From positions 1,711,652-1,775,651 of the forward strand of contig NZ_KB899241.1 of NCBI RefSeq assembly GCF_000378125.1: 64,000 bases of DNA. Direction: 5' to 3'. This DNA is from Rudaea cellulosilytica DSM 22992 (GTDB taxonomy: Bacteria > Pseudomonadota > Gammaproteobacteria > Xanthomonadales > Rhodanobacteraceae). Below are positions 20,059-29,970 of the stretch, piece after piece (the stretch's first letter is position 1; every line of letters begins with the position of its first letter). Both the position numbers and the translations under genes were made by a program. The notes under the pieces were generated by a model that was not told the DNA's origin, searched no databases, and was given only the letters and a program-made list of their open reading frames with translations.

Positions 20059-20874
20059 ATGCTTAAACACTTGCTTGCCGCCGCCAGTCTCGCCCTTGTG
20101 GCTGTGGCTACCCATGCCCAGAGTGCCCCCTCGTTCACCGATGTCAGCTCCGCTGCCTCGGCCCCGTCGTTCACACCGACGGCGCCGGAGGAAAAAACCA
20201 TATACGACGCGCTTAGCAAGCTGGCGCCCAACGTGAAGATTCAGGCGATGGCCAAGGCCGAGTTGCCCGGCTTCTACGAAGTCGTCGTCAGCGGAGGCCA
20301 AGTGGTCTATGCAAGCGCCGACGGCAAATACCTGATTCAGGGTGACGTCATCGACGTGGCGCAGAAGGCCAGCTTGCCCGGCCGTGCCCAGTCATCGCTG
20401 CGCCTTGCGTCGCTGAAGACGTTGCCGCAGAGCAAGCGCATAGTGTTTGCCCCGGCGAATCCGAAGCACACGGTGACCGTATTCACCGACGTCGATTGCC
20501 CGTACTGCCGTCAGTTCCACAAGCAGATCGCGGCCTACAATCAGGTCGGCATCGCGGTCGAGTACGTGTTGTTCCCGCTGGCGATCCATCCCGGCGCCGA
20601 CAAGAAGGCCGAGGCGGTGTGGTGCGCACAGGATCGCAATGCTGCCTACACTGCAGCGATGAATGGGCAGGATCCGGGCAAGAAGACCTGCGCCAATCCG
20701 GTCGCCGAGACGACTGCGCTGGCGTTGAAGATCGGCATCAGCGGCACGCCGACCATTCTCAACGAAAGCGGCGTGCAGGTGAACGGCGGTGTCGTCCAGG
20801 ATCCAGCGAAGTTCCTCGCCGAGCTCGATCGACTGGCGGCGCAGAACGCGAAGGGCGCTGTCGCGTCGAAGTAA
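20059..20874 (+). CDS. dsbC: Periplasmic disulfide isomerase DsbC
   Basis: This 271-residue protein has a signal peptide ending near residue 20 (ATHAQS), an N-terminal dimerisation domain (about 45-110) and a thioredoxin-fold domain. The active-site CPYC is at residues 147-150 in DVDCPYCRQFH, and the cis-proline is in GISGTPTI. A second cysteine pair (in VWCAQDR and GKKTCANP) is where DsbC has its structural disulfide. It reshuffles wrong disulfides in exported proteins and so may help fold cysteine-containing type II secretion clients encoded further right. The start at 20059 gives a clean signal peptide; in-frame upstream residues do not. Confidence 0.95.
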   Translation: MLKHLLAAASLALVAVATHAQSAPSFTDVSSAASAPSFTPTAPEEKTIYDALSKLAPNVKIQAMAKAELPGFYEVVVSGGQVVYASADGKYLIQGDVIDVAQKASLPGRAQSSLRLASLKTLPQSKRIVFAPANPKHTVTVFTDVDCPYCRQFHKQIAAYNQVGIAVEYVLFPLAIHPGADKKAEAVWCAQDRNAAYTAAMNGQDPGKKTCANPVAETTALALKIGISGTPTILNESGVQVNGGVVQDPAKFLAELDRLAAQNAKGAVASK

Positions 20875-20917
20875 GCGACCGGATGCCGTTGTTCCTCTGT
20901 CGTCCCTGAAGTCCAAG

Positions 20918-20961
20918 CCCCGGCAATCTCACCGCCGGGGCGACGCGCGTCCTGCGCGTCG
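20918..20961 (+). terminator. Two adjacent GC-rich hairpins after dsbC
   Basis: CCCCGGC (20918-20924) pairs with GCCGGGG (20934-20940), and immediately after it CGACGCGC (20941-20948) pairs with GCGCGTCG (20954-20961). Both are perfect. They lie 43 bp past the dsbC stop and just before the possible purL -10. There is no T-run, so termination activity is uncertain. Confidence 0.4.
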
Positions 20962-20963
20962 GC

Positions 20964-20969
20964 TAGAAT
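20964..20969 (+). promoter_or_regulatory. Possible -10 element for purL
   Basis: TAGAAT within GGCTAGAATA lies 24 bases before the purL start and matches five of six consensus bases. If used, the 5' leader would be very short. The upstream hairpins occupy the -35 position, and no -35 consensus is visible. Confidence 0.4.
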
Positions 20970-20993
20970 ACGCGCCCCTTCCGCAAGTAGCCG

Positions 20994-23900
20994 ATGCTCG
21001 CCATGTTGGTTTTTGATGGACAGCCGGCCCTCTCGGCGTTTCGCCTCGAGCGTCTCAACCGTGAACTGAACCGTACCCTGTCCGACTGTCGTGTCGGCGC
21101 AGCGCGCTACGTCTACTTCGTCGATTCCGATCCGGGAGCCGCGGTCGACCGCGACGCGCTTTGCCGCGTGCTTCGCGCGGAGAACGGCGAAGCCAAGCCG
21201 GCGACGCTGTGGGTCGTGCCCAGGCTCGGCACCTTGTCGCCGTGGTCGACCAAGGCGACGGAGATTCTGCGCGGCTGCGGCATGGCCGTGCGCCGTGTCG
21301 AGCGCGGCATCGCGTTCACGATCGCCAATCCGCCGATGTCCGGATCGACCCAATGGCAGAAATTGGCGCAGGCGTTGCACGACCCGATGACGCAATCAGT
21401 GCTGGCCACGCTCGACGATGCGCAGGCGCTGTTCCGCGCCGGTGCCGTCGCACCGCTGGAACGCATCGCGCTCGACGGCGATCCCGCCTCGGCGCTGGCC
21501 GAGGCGAATGCGCGCCTTGGCCTTGCCCTCGCGCCCGATGAGATCGAATACCTGATCGCGCGCTACGCCGAACTCGGTCGCGATCCGACCGATGTCGAAC
21601 TGATGATGTTCGCACAGGCGAATTCCGAGCATTGCCGGCACAAGGTGTTCAACGCGAGCTGGACGATCGACGGCAAGCCGCAGGACCGCTCGCTGTTCGC
21701 GATGATCAAGAACACGCACAACGTCGCGCCCGCGCACACCCTGTCGGCGTACAAGGACAACGCGGCGGTGATCGAGGGCAGTTCCGCGGCGCGCTTCTTC
21801 CCGCACGAAGACGGCCGCTTCGTCGCGACGAACGAACCCGTGCCGTTTGCGATCAAGGTCGAGACACACAACCACCCGACCGCGATCGCGCCGTATCCGG
21901 GTGCGGCGACTGGCGCCGGCGGCGAGATCCGCGACGAAGGCGCAACCGGTCGCGGCGCCAAGCCCAAGGCCGGCCTCGTCGGCTACACCACCTCGTACCT
22001 GCGCATTCCCGACTGGCCGCGGCCGTGGGAGAAGGAACGCCCGCTGCCGCCGCGCATGGCGACGGCGTTCGAGATCATGCGCGATGCGCCGATCGGTGCC
22101 GCGGCGTTCAACAACGAATTCGGCCGGCCGTGTCTTGGTGGCTATTTCCGCACGTTCGAGCAGGAAACCGCCGATCCGAACTATCGGCGCGGCTACGACA
22201 AGCCGATCATGATCGCCGGTGGCCTCGCCAACATGCGTCTTGCGCATGTGGAAAAGGGCATTCTGCAGCCGGGCGACGCGATCGTCGTGCTCGGCGGCCC
22301 GGCCATGCTGATCGGCCTCGGCGGCGGTGCCGCATCCTCGCTCGCCGGAGGCGATTCTTCCGAGGCGCTCGACTTCGCCTCGGTGCAGCGCGACAACGCC
22401 GAGATGGAACGGCGTTGCCAGGAAGTGATTGACCGCTGCTGGGCGCTTGGCGCCGACAATCCGATCGTCAGCGTGCATGATGTCGGCGCGGGTGGCTTGT
22501 CGAATGCGATTCCGGAAATCCTCAACGATTCGCATGTCGGCGGACGCATCGAGCTACGCAAGGTGCCCTCGGCCGATCCTTCGCTGTCGCCGATGCAAAT
22601 CTGGTGCAACGAATCGCAGGAGCGCTACGTGCTCGGCTTGCACGCCGGCGATGTCGAGCGCTTCACCGCGTTGTGCGAGCGCGAGCGTTGCCCGTTCGCA
22701 GTCGTTGGCGAAGTCACCGCCGAGCGCCTGCTGCTGCTCGACGATGCGGCGAATCCGCAGGCACCGCCGATCGACCTGCCGATGGACGTGCTGTTCGGCA
22801 AGGCGCCGAAGATGCAGCGCGACACGAAGCGCAAGGCGGTGCGCCTGGACATCGTGCCCGACCTCGATGGCATTGCGCTTTCGGATGCGCTGCAGCGTGT
22901 GCTGCGCGCACCGGCGGTCGGCTCGAAGTCGTTCCTCGTCACGATCGGCGACCGCACGGTCGGAGGCCTCTGCGCACGCGATCCGATGGTCGGTCCGTGG
23001 CAGGTGCCGGTCGCGGACTGCGCGGTCACGCTGGCCGATTTCGACGGCTATGCAGGCGAAGCGATGGCGATGGGCGAACGCGTGCCGGTCGCGATGTTGT
23101 CGGCGCCGGCTTCGGCGCGGCTCGCGGTCGGCGAGGCGATCACCAATCTCGCCGCGGCGCCGATTGCCGACATCGGCGAAATCCGCCTGTCGGCGAACTG
23201 GATGGCCGCGGTCGCCGTGCCTGGCGAGGACGCGGCGCTGTTCGACGCGGTGCAGGCGGTCGGCATGGAGCTGTGCCCGGCGCTCGGGATTTCGATTCCG
23301 GTGGGCAAGGATTCGCTGTCGATGGCGACGGTATGGCAGCTCGACGGGCGCAAGCAGAAGACGGTGTCGCCGGTATCGCTCAACGTGACTGCGTTCGCGC
23401 GCGTCACCGACGTGCGCCAGGCGCTGACTCCGCAACTGCGCACGGATGCGGGCGAGACCGAGCTGTGGCTTATCGACCTCGGCGCACGCAAGAACCGCCT
23501 CGGCGGTTCGATGCTCGCTCAGGTCTACAATCGCGGCGGCGGCCTGCCGGCCGATGTCGACGATCCACAGCGGTTGAAGAATTTCTTCGCGGCAATCCAG
23601 CAGGCGAACGCGCAAGGCCTGTTGCTCGCGTACCACGATCGCGCCGACGGCGGCGTGCTCGTCACCCTGATCGAGATGGCACTGGCGGGACACTGCGGCC
23701 TCGACGTCGAGATGAACGGCTGGGGCGAGGCGATTCTCGCTTCGCTGTTTTCCGAGGAGCTGGGTGCGGTCGTGCAGATCCGCGCGAGCGACCGCGACGC
23801 ATTCCTCGCCCTGCTCGCCGAGCACGAACTCGATAGGCTCGCGAACTTCTGCGGCAATCCGCGCAAGCGCAAGCGCGTGAAACTCTGGCTTGGCGGCGAG

Positions 23901-24863
23901 GCGCTCGCCCGCTGGCCGTGGGAAGATCTGATGCGCGCTTGGTCGGAAACCAGCTACCAGATAGCCGCGCGCCGCGACAATCCTCAATGCGCACGCGACG
24001 AGGACGGTCTGCGCAGCGACGACGGCAGCCCCGGCATCACCCCGAAGCTCACGTTCAATCCGGCCGACGACATCGCCGCGCCGTACATTCACACCGATGC
24101 GCGACCGAAGATCGCGATCTTGCGCGAACAGGGTGTCAATGGTCAGGTCGAGATGGCGGCGGCGTTCACACGCGCCGGCTTCGATGCCTACGACGTGCAC
24201 ATGAGCGATCTGCAAAGCGGCCGCCACAAGCTCAGGGATTTCCGCGGCGTGGCCGCGTGCGGTGGCTTTTCCTACGGTGACGTGCTCGGCGCTGGTCGCG
24301 GTTGGGCGACGTCGATCCTGTTCAACGCGCAGTTGCGCGACCAGTTCGCCGCGTTCTTCGCAGACACGACCAAGTTCGCGCTCGGCGTGTGCAATGGTTG
24401 CCAGATGCTCGCCGCACTGAAGGAGATCATTCCCGGCGCCGAAGGCTGGCCGAGCTTCGAGCGCAATGCGTCCGAGCAGTACGAGGCGCGCTTGGTTACG
24501 CTCGAAGTCGTCGAGTCGTCGTCACTGTTCTTCAAGGGCATGGCCGGCTCGCGCATCCCGGTCGCGGTCGCGCATGGCGAGGGCCGCGCCGAGTTCGTCA
24601 AAGGCGGCGACCTGCGGCGCACCGCGGTGTGCCTGCGCTATGCCGACCATTACGGCCGCGCGACCGATGCGTACCCGCTCAATCCGAACGGTTCGCCGGG
24701 CGGCCTCGCCGGCATCACCGCGGCGGACGGCCGCGTCACCGCGCTGATGCCGCATCCGGAGCGCGTTTTCCGCAGCGTGCAGATGTCGTGGGCGCCGCGT
24801 GAATGGGGCGAGGATTCGCCGTGGATGCGCATGTTCCGCAACGCGCGCGTGTGGGTCTGCTGA
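20994..24863 (+). CDS. purL: Phosphoribosylformylglycinamidine synthase
   Basis: This large single-chain PurL of 1289 residues (E. coli about 1295) converts FGAR, glutamine and ATP to FGAM in purine synthesis. The N-terminal PurS-like domain, the central ATP-binding synthetase half ([21 protein letters not shown]) and the C-terminal glutaminase are all present. The glutaminase nucleophile is the first Cys of GVCNGCQML at about residue 1133, with HGEGRAEF and MPHPERVFR completing the triad region. The start could also be the ATG three codons later. The next gene begins 22 bp after the stop. Confidence 0.98.
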   Translation: MLAMLVFDGQPALSAFRLERLNRELNRTLSDCRVGAARYVYFVDSDPGAAVDRDALCRVLRAENGEAKPATLWVVPRLGTLSPWSTKATEILRGCGMAVRRVERGIAFTIANPPMSGSTQWQKLAQALHDPMTQSVLATLDDAQALFRAGAVAPLERIALDGDPASALAEANARLGLALAPDEIEYLIARYAELGRDPTDVELMMFAQANSEHCRHKVFNASWTIDGKPQDRSLFAMIKNTHNVAPAHTLSAYKDNAAVIEGSSAARFFPHEDGRFVATNEPVPFAIKVETHNHPTAIAPYPGAATGAGGEIRDEGATGRGAKPKAGLVGYTTSYLRIPDWPRPWEKERPLPPRMATAFEIMRDAPIGAAAFNNEFGRPCLGGYFRTFEQETADPNYRRGYDKPIMIAGGLANMRLAHVEKGILQPGDAIVVLGGPAMLIGLGGGAASSLAGGDSSEALDFASVQRDNAEMERRCQEVIDRCWALGADNPIVSVHDVGAGGLSNAIPEILNDSHVGGRIELRKVPSADPSLSPMQIWCNESQERYVLGLHAGDVERFTALCERERCPFAVVGEVTAERLLLLDDAANPQAPPIDLPMDVLFGKAPKMQRDTKRKAVRLDIVPDLDGIALSDALQRVLRAPAVGSKSFLVTIGDRTVGGLCARDPMVGPWQVPVADCAVTLADFDGYAGEAMAMGERVPVAMLSAPASARLAVGEAITNLAAAPIADIGEIRLSANWMAAVAVPGEDAALFDAVQAVGMELCPALGISIPVGKDSLSMATVWQLDGRKQKTVSPVSLNVTAFARVTDVRQALTPQLRTDAGETELWLIDLGARKNRLGGSMLAQVYNRGGGLPADVDDPQRLKNFFAAIQQANAQGLLLAYHDRADGGVLVTLIEMALAGHCGLDVEMNGWGEAILASLFSEELGAVVQIRASDRDAFLALLAEHELDRLANFCGNPRKRKRVKLWLGGEALARWPWEDLMRAWSETSYQIAARRDNPQCARDEDGLRSDDGSPGITPKLTFNPADDIAAPYIHTDARPKIAILREQGVNGQVEMAAAFTRAGFDAYDVHMSDLQSGRHKLRDFRGVAACGGFSYGDVLGAGRGWATSILFNAQLRDQFAAFFADTTKFALGVCNGCQMLAALKEIIPGAEGWPSFERNASEQYEARLVTLEVVESSSLFFKGMAGSRIPVAVAHGEGRAEFVKGGDLRRTAVCLRYADHYGRATDAYPLNPNGSPGGLAGITAADGRVTALMPHPERVFRSVQMSWAPREWGEDSPWMRMFRNARVWVC

Positions 24864-24885
24864 GCGTGCCCTTGCGAATCCGGCG

Positions 24886-25578
24886 ATGACGATTTCCCCG
24901 CTCCGGCGCTTCATGCTCGCGGCCGTGCTCTGGCTGCCGTTCGCGTTCTTTCTTTGGTTCGCGTTCCGCGCCCCGTTCGCGTGGCCGGTGATCCAGATCG
25001 CCAAGCTCGCCTTGCTGCACGTCTGGCCGGGTTTATACCTCGACGTGATCGTCGGTGCCGACGAGATCAACCAGGCAACCGGGCAGCTGATCGCGCACCA
25101 CTCCGACTGGATGCAGGTCAATAGCAACGTCATCTACAACGCGGTCAAGGATGGCGCACCGAAGTACGCGTTCTTCGACTTCGCGCTCAACCCGATGATC
25201 TACGGCTACAGCGTGCCGTTGTTTGCCGGCCTGGTCATGGCGACGCCGCTGGAGAAATGGCAGCGTTTTGCGCAGATCGGCGTGGGCCTCGTCGCGCTCT
25301 GGCTGGTTCAGGCTTTCGGCGTCGTCGCGGAAACGTTCAAGGTGCTCGGTTTGCAATTGGCCGAGGGCACGGCGAAGATGCACGAGCTGGGCTATTCGCT
25401 GGAGGTGGTCGCGCTGGCTTATCAGTTCGGCTATCTGATACTGCCGCCGCTCGTGCCGGCGGCACTGTGGATCCTGCTGAACCGGCCGTTCATCGAAGAG
25501 CTGACCCGGCCGCCGGCCGCTGCAGCTGTTGAACCTAATCACGAGACCGCGGTCGAAACGCGGCAGCAGGGGAAATAA
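24886..25578 (+). CDS. Probable exosortase-H-associated membrane protein
   Basis: This 230-residue protein has about four membrane helices (residues 10-30, 105-125, 140-165 and 190-210) and a periplasmic loop between the first two. The stretch NPMIYGYSVPLFAGLVMATP and the late LAYQFGYLILPPLVPA agree, from memory, with the family annotated as exosortase-H-associated membrane protein in Xanthomonadales. It is not an exosortase: there is no cysteine and no catalytic Cys/Arg/His pattern. No exosortase gene and no IPTL-type sorting signal occur in this window. It ends 5 bp before gspE and so is probably co-transcribed with the type II secretion genes. Naming rests on remembered similarity, so the function stays tentative. 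Confidence 0.65.
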   Translation: MTISPLRRFMLAAVLWLPFAFFLWFAFRAPFAWPVIQIAKLALLHVWPGLYLDVIVGADEINQATGQLIAHHSDWMQVNSNVIYNAVKDGAPKYAFFDFALNPMIYGYSVPLFAGLVMATPLEKWQRFAQIGVGLVALWLVQAFGVVAETFKVLGLQLAEGTAKMHELGYSLEVVALAYQFGYLILPPLVPAALWILLNRPFIEELTRPPAAAAVEPNHETAVETRQQGK

Positions 25579-25583
25579 CGATC

Positions 25584-27320
25584 ATGTCCGCCGTACAACC
25601 ATTGCCAACTCCTCCGCACGAGGGGCACGACGAAACACTGGACGAGCGCATTTGTGCGTATCTCGTCGCGCGCGGCCGCCTGAAGGAGAACGATCTTCTC
25701 CGCGCGAAACGGCTGCTGGAAGAAAACGGCGAGGGCAATCTCGTTCCGCTGCTCACGCGTCTGGGCCTCGTCTCCGAACGCGAAATGGGCGATGCCTTGG
25801 CCGAGGTGATGGGCCTGCAGTTGGTGACCGCGAAGGAGTTTCCCGACACCCCGCCGCAGAACGTGGCCATGTCGATCCGCTTCCTCAAGCAGCACCACAT
25901 CGTGCCGATCGGCGAAACCGAGGACAAAGTCATTTGGGTCGTCGCCGACCCGGCCGAGGAGTATCCGATCCAGGCGGCGCAACTCGCGACCGGCAAAAGC
26001 GCCGAGATCAAGGTCGGCTTCCGCTCCGAGATCGACGACCTGATCGAGCGTTACTATGGCTCGGGTCGCTCGGCGATGGGTTCGATCGTCGAGAGTCTGT
26101 CCGAGGATGCGACGCGCAGCGAGGATGACATCGAGCACCTGCGCGATCTCGCTTCCGAAGCGCCGGTCATCCGTCTGGTCAACCTGATCATCCAGCGCGC
26201 GGTGGAACAGCGCGCGTCCGACGTGCACATCGAGCCGTTCGAGAGCCGCCTGAAAGTGCGCTACCGCATCGACGGCGTGCTGCTCGAGGCCGAGTCGCCG
26301 CCGGCGGCATCGACTGCGGCGGTCATTTCGCGCATCAAGATCATGGCGAAATTGAACATCGCCGAGCGCCGCCTGCCGCAGGACGGACGCATTCCGCTGC
26401 GCGTGCAGGGCAAGGAACTCGACCTGCGCGTCTCGACCGTGCCGACCAGCTTCGGCGAGTCGGTGGTCATGCGTATCCTCGACCGCGAATCGGTCGTGTT
26501 CGATTTCCACAAGCTCGGCTTCACCGATCAGTTTCTGTCCAAGTTCCTCAAGGTGCTCGAACTGCCGCACGGCATCCTGCTTGTCACCGGCCCGACCGGT
26601 TCGGGCAAGACGACGACGCTGTACACGGCCTTGTCCAAGCTCAACACGCCCGACGTCAAGATCATCACGGTCGAAGATCCGGTCGAATACCAGATCGAAG
26701 GCATCAACCAGATCCAGGCCAAGCCGCAGATCGGTCTCGACTTCAGCCACGCGCTGCGCTCGATCGTGCGCCAGGACCCGGACATCATCATGATCGGCGA
26801 AATGCGTGATCTGGAGACCGCGAAGATCGCGATCCAGTCCGCACTGACGGGTCACCTGGTGCTGTCCACGCTGCACACGAACAATGCCTCCGGCGCGGTC
26901 ACGCGCATGCTCGACATGGGCGTCGAGGATTACCTGCTCACGTCCACCGTCAACGGCGTGCTCGCCCAGCGCCTCGTGCGCCGGCTCGATATCGAGCATG
27001 CGCACAAGTACGAAGCGATGCCCGAGGTGATCGAGGAGTTCGGCCTGCGCCGCTTCCAGCCTGAAGGAAAAGTGGAGTTGTACAAACCGATGCCGTCGCC
27101 GTTGTCCGCGACCGGTTACCACGGCCGCACGACGATCATGGAGTTCCTCGTCATGAGCGAGCCGCTGCGCCGTCTGGTCATGCAGCACGCCGACATGAAC
27201 AAGCTCGAGGAGCTGGCACGCAGCGAAGGCATGCGCACGATGTACGAGGACGGCCTGGTCAAGTCGCTGCAAGGGCAGACGACGATCGAGGAAGTGTTGC
27301 GCGTGACTTCGGAAAGCTGA
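25584..27320 (+). CDS. gspE: Type II secretion ATPase GspE
   Basis: This 578-residue cytoplasmic ATPase powers pseudopilus assembly. The N-terminal domain (about 20-150), which binds GspL, is followed by the nucleotide-binding core: Walker A GPTGSGKTTT near residue 335, the Asp box around EDPVEYQIEG, Walker B MIGEMRDLETA near 403 and the His box VLSTLHTNNA. The zinc-binding tetracysteine module of many GspE/PilB proteins is missing; the corresponding region (LRRFQPEGKVELYKP) has no cysteine. It starts 5 bp after the exosortase-associated gene, and its TGA overlaps the gspF ATG by one base. Confidence 0.97.
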   Translation: MSAVQPLPTPPHEGHDETLDERICAYLVARGRLKENDLLRAKRLLEENGEGNLVPLLTRLGLVSEREMGDALAEVMGLQLVTAKEFPDTPPQNVAMSIRFLKQHHIVPIGETEDKVIWVVADPAEEYPIQAAQLATGKSAEIKVGFRSEIDDLIERYYGSGRSAMGSIVESLSEDATRSEDDIEHLRDLASEAPVIRLVNLIIQRAVEQRASDVHIEPFESRLKVRYRIDGVLLEAESPPAASTAAVISRIKIMAKLNIAERRLPQDGRIPLRVQGKELDLRVSTVPTSFGESVVMRILDRESVVFDFHKLGFTDQFLSKFLKVLELPHGILLVTGPTGSGKTTTLYTALSKLNTPDVKIITVEDPVEYQIEGINQIQAKPQIGLDFSHALRSIVRQDPDIIMIGEMRDLETAKIAIQSALTGHLVLSTLHTNNASGAVTRMLDMGVEDYLLTSTVNGVLAQRLVRRLDIEHAHKYEAMPEVIEEFGLRRFQPEGKVELYKPMPSPLSATGYHGRTTIMEFLVMSEPLRRLVMQHADMNKLEELARSEGMRTMYEDGLVKSLQGQTTIEEVLRVTSES

Positions 27321-28537
27321 TGGCACTGTTTCGCTACAAGGCGGTCACTGCCGATGGCGAGATCGTCGAAGGCCAGTACGACGTCGCTTCGAACGACGAA
27401 GTGATCGCAAAGATCCAGGACGCGGGCAACATCCCGCTCGAGGTATCCGCGGCGGACGGCACGGGTGGTGGCGGCGGACTTGCCGGCTTGTTCAAGCGCG
27501 AGGCGATGAACCAGACGCAGGTGCTGCAGTTCACCCAGCAGCTTGCGACTCTGCTCGGCGCCGGCCAGCCGCTCGACCGCGCATTGCAGATTCTTCTGGA
27601 ACTACCGGAAAGCGAAAAGGCCAGGCGTATCGTCGAGCGCATCCGCGATCACGTGCGCAGCGGCGCGCCACTGTCCGAGGCGCTCGAAGCCGAGCCCGGG
27701 GTGTTCTCGCGCCTGTACGTCAACATGGTGCGCGCAGGCGAGGTCGGCGGTTCGCTCGATTCCACGCTGACCCGCCTCGCCGACTATCTCGAACGCGCCA
27801 AGTCGCTCAAGGAAAGCGTGGTCAATGCGCTGATCTATCCGGTGATCCTCGTGGTCATGGTGTTCGCCGCGCTGTTCGTGCTGCTCACCGTCGTCGTGCC
27901 TCAGTTCCTGCCGATGTTCAAGGACATGAATGTCGAGTTGCCGCTGATCACCAAGATCACCCTATTCGTCGGCACGCTGCTGCAGGACTGGTGGTGGCTG
28001 ATGTTGATCGCGGGCGTCTTCGGCGTGGTGACGATCCGCAGGCACCTGGCCGATCCGGAGAAAAAGCTCGCCTGGGACGCGCGCGTGCTCGGCATGCGCG
28101 TGGTCGGGCCGCTGTTTGCCAAGCTCGAAACCGCGCGGCTCGCGCGCACGTTGGGAACTTTGCTCAAGAACGGTGTTCCATTGCTTACCGCGCTGTCGAT
28201 CGCGCGCAACGTGCTCGGCAATTCGGCTTTGGCCGAGTCGGTGGACAAGGCGGCGGAAGACGTGAAGACCGGCGGTGGCTTGGCCCATGCGCTTGCACAG
28301 AGCAAGCGGTTTCCGAAGCTGGCGACGCAGATGATCTCGGTCGGTGAAGAGTCCGGCGAGATCGACACCATGTTGATGAAGACCGCCGACACTTTCGACC
28401 TGGAGACGAGGAATGCGATCGATCGCATGCTCGCCGCTCTGGTGCCCGCATTGACCCTGGTAATGACGGCACTGGTCGCCGTAATTATGATGGCGATCCT
28501 GCTGCCCATTTTGAATCTGGCCAGTTCCATTCAATGA
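27320..28537 (+). CDS. gspF: Type II secretion inner-membrane platform GspF
   Basis: This 405-residue polytopic protein has two homologous cytoplasmic T2SS-F domains (about 70-190 and 275-395), with membrane helices near 170-190, 215-240 and 378-400. Motifs include FTQQLATLLGAGQPLDRAL and LARTLGTLLKNGVPLLTAL, the two repeats. It anchors the ATPase and feeds pseudopilin subunits. It is coupled to gspE through TGATG, and to gspG, whose ATG overlaps its stop. Confidence 0.96.
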   Translation: MALFRYKAVTADGEIVEGQYDVASNDEVIAKIQDAGNIPLEVSAADGTGGGGGLAGLFKREAMNQTQVLQFTQQLATLLGAGQPLDRALQILLELPESEKARRIVERIRDHVRSGAPLSEALEAEPGVFSRLYVNMVRAGEVGGSLDSTLTRLADYLERAKSLKESVVNALIYPVILVVMVFAALFVLLTVVVPQFLPMFKDMNVELPLITKITLFVGTLLQDWWWLMLIAGVFGVVTIRRHLADPEKKLAWDARVLGMRVVGPLFAKLETARLARTLGTLLKNGVPLLTALSIARNVLGNSALAESVDKAAEDVKTGGGLAHALAQSKRFPKLATQMISVGEESGEIDTMLMKTADTFDLETRNAIDRMLAALVPALTLVMTALVAVIMMAILLPILNLASSIQ

Positions 28538-28998
28538 GTATGACAATGATGACGTCCATGTCTTTGCGAACGCGCCGCGATCTTCCGGCAAACCTGACCC
28601 GCAGCGCGGGTTTCACCTTGATCGAAATCATCGCGGTGCTGGTGTTGATCGGCATCATCATGAGCGTCGTGGTAACGAAGATCGGCGACACCGTCAATTC
28701 GGGCAAGGTCAAGGCCGGCATTGCGCAGATGCGTCAGCTTGCAAACAGCGTCGAGCGCTATTCGCTCGACAACGGCAATCCGCCCACAAGCCTCAACGAT
28801 CTCGTCTCGCGTCCGAGCAGCGCGGTCAATTGGAACGGTCCGTATGCGACCGAAGCCCAGTTGAAGGATCCGTTCAACCATCAATTCCAGTACAAGATGC
28901 CGGGCAGCGACGGGCGCGACTACGACCTCGTTTTCCTGGGCAAGGATGGCCAGCCCGGAGGCGACGGCCTGAACAAGGACGTCGGCAACTGGCAGTAA
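28534..28998 (+). CDS. gspG: Major pseudopilin GspG
   Basis: This pseudopilin of about 154 residues has the prepilin-peptidase site AG|FTLIE, with Glu at mature position 5, followed by the hydrophobic helix EIIAVLVLIGIIMSVVV. The C-terminal domain carries PYATEAQLKDPFNHQFQY and the Ca-binding-type end typical of GspG. It is the main subunit of the periplasmic pseudopilus. From the ATG at 28534 the leader would be 26 residues, long for this family; the ATG at 28558 gives an 18-residue leader and could be the real start. The prepilin peptidase is not in this window. Confidence 0.95.
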   Translation: MSMTMMTSMSLRTRRDLPANLTRSAGFTLIEIIAVLVLIGIIMSVVVTKIGDTVNSGKVKAGIAQMRQLANSVERYSLDNGNPPTSLNDLVSRPSSAVNWNGPYATEAQLKDPFNHQFQYKMPGSDGRDYDLVFLGKDGQPGGDGLNKDVGNWQ

Positions 28999-29033
28999 CC
29001 GGCTTCCGCCGGCCCGCGCAGTAGTGCTCTGAC

Positions 29034-29489
29034 ATGACTAGCGTGCGCTCATCGCGGGGCTTCAGCCTGATCGAAATCGTCGCGGTGATCTTCCTGATCG
29101 CGCTTGCGGTGGGCGCGGTGTCGATCTCGTTCTCGAAGAGCATGAGCGGGGCGAAGGTGCAGGCAGCGACCCGCGACATGATCGCCGCGTTGCGCTACAC
29201 CCGCGGACAAGCCATCGTCAAAGGCAAGGAATCCACGTTCGATCTCGACATCGCCAACAACAGCTACCAGGCGCCCGGCAGGTCGATGGTGCAGCTGCCC
29301 AAGAACATGCGCTTGGCCTTGTATACCGCCGATCAGGAGATCATCAGCGAGACCACCGGGCGCATCCGCTTCTTTCCCGACGGCGCCTCGACCGGCGGTC
29401 ATATCTCCGTGCTCATGGAGCGCGTGGAGTGGCGGATCAACGTCGACTGGTTGACCGGTGCGGTGACGCGCGAGGAGCTGCATCAATGA
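29034..29489 (+). CDS. gspH: Minor pseudopilin GspH
   Basis: This 151-residue protein has an 8-9-residue leader, the cleavage site RG|FSLIE and a hydrophobic N-terminal helix (IVAVIFLIALAVGAVSIS). The remainder contains the beta-rich GspH domain (ALRYTRGQAIVKGKESTFDL, IRFFPDGASTGGHISV). It is a minor component near the pseudopilus tip. Its TGA overlaps the gspI ATG (ATGA). Confidence 0.92.
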   Translation: MTSVRSSRGFSLIEIVAVIFLIALAVGAVSISFSKSMSGAKVQAATRDMIAALRYTRGQAIVKGKESTFDLDIANNSYQAPGRSMVQLPKNMRLALYTADQEIISETTGRIRFFPDGASTGGHISVLMERVEWRINVDWLTGAVTREELHQ

Positions 29490-29968
29490 ACATGCGATCG
29501 CGAAACGCCATGCCGCGTGGCCAGGGCGGATTCACCCTGATCGAGCTGATTTCGGCGTTCGTCATTTTCGCACTCGGCTTCAGCATCCTGATGAAGACAT
29601 TGACCGATGCGATCCACACCACGCGACAAGCGCAGGAGGCGACCCAGGCTGCGCTATACGCGCAATCGCTGCTCGACATCCAAGGCATCGGCGAGCCGCT
29701 CAAGGAAGGCGGCAGCAGCGGCGATTTCGACGATACCTATCATTGGCAGCTCAGCGTCCAGCGCTACCAGTTGCAGGCTACGCCTGGCTCGACGCTGGCG
29801 CCGGCAGCGATTGCGCCCGGCCAGCCCGAGCTGTTCCAGCTCGAGCTCGTGGTGAGTTGGGGCAATCAGTACCTGCAGCATCACGCGCGCTTCGTCACGC
29901 TGCGCTCGATGGCGCCGCCGCGCAACGGCAATCAACCGTCGAGTGGCTTGCCGCCAGGGTTCGGCTAG
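29486..29968 (+). CDS. gspI: Minor pseudopilin GspI
   Basis: This 160-residue protein has a 15-residue leader and the site QGG|FTLIE (Glu at +5), then a helix (LISAFVIFALGFSILMKTL) and a short globular part. In other systems GspI nucleates the I-J-K tip complex. I chose the ATG overlapping the gspH stop; a second ATG two codons later is also possible. Confidence 0.92.
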   Translation: MNMRSRNAMPRGQGGFTLIELISAFVIFALGFSILMKTLTDAIHTTRQAQEATQAALYAQSLLDIQGIGEPLKEGGSSGDFDDTYHWQLSVQRYQLQATPGSTLAPAAIAPGQPELFQLELVVSWGNQYLQHHARFVTLRSMAPPRNGNQPSSGLPPGFG

Positions 29969-29970
29969 GC

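Noticed and set aside
24886-25578. Reading this protein as an exosortase itself
   Set aside because: It has no cysteine and none of the expected Cys/Arg/His catalytic residues.
25539-27326. Long minus-strand frame opposite gspE
   Set aside because: It is a mirror frame of a clearly conserved ATPase gene, with low-complexity composition.
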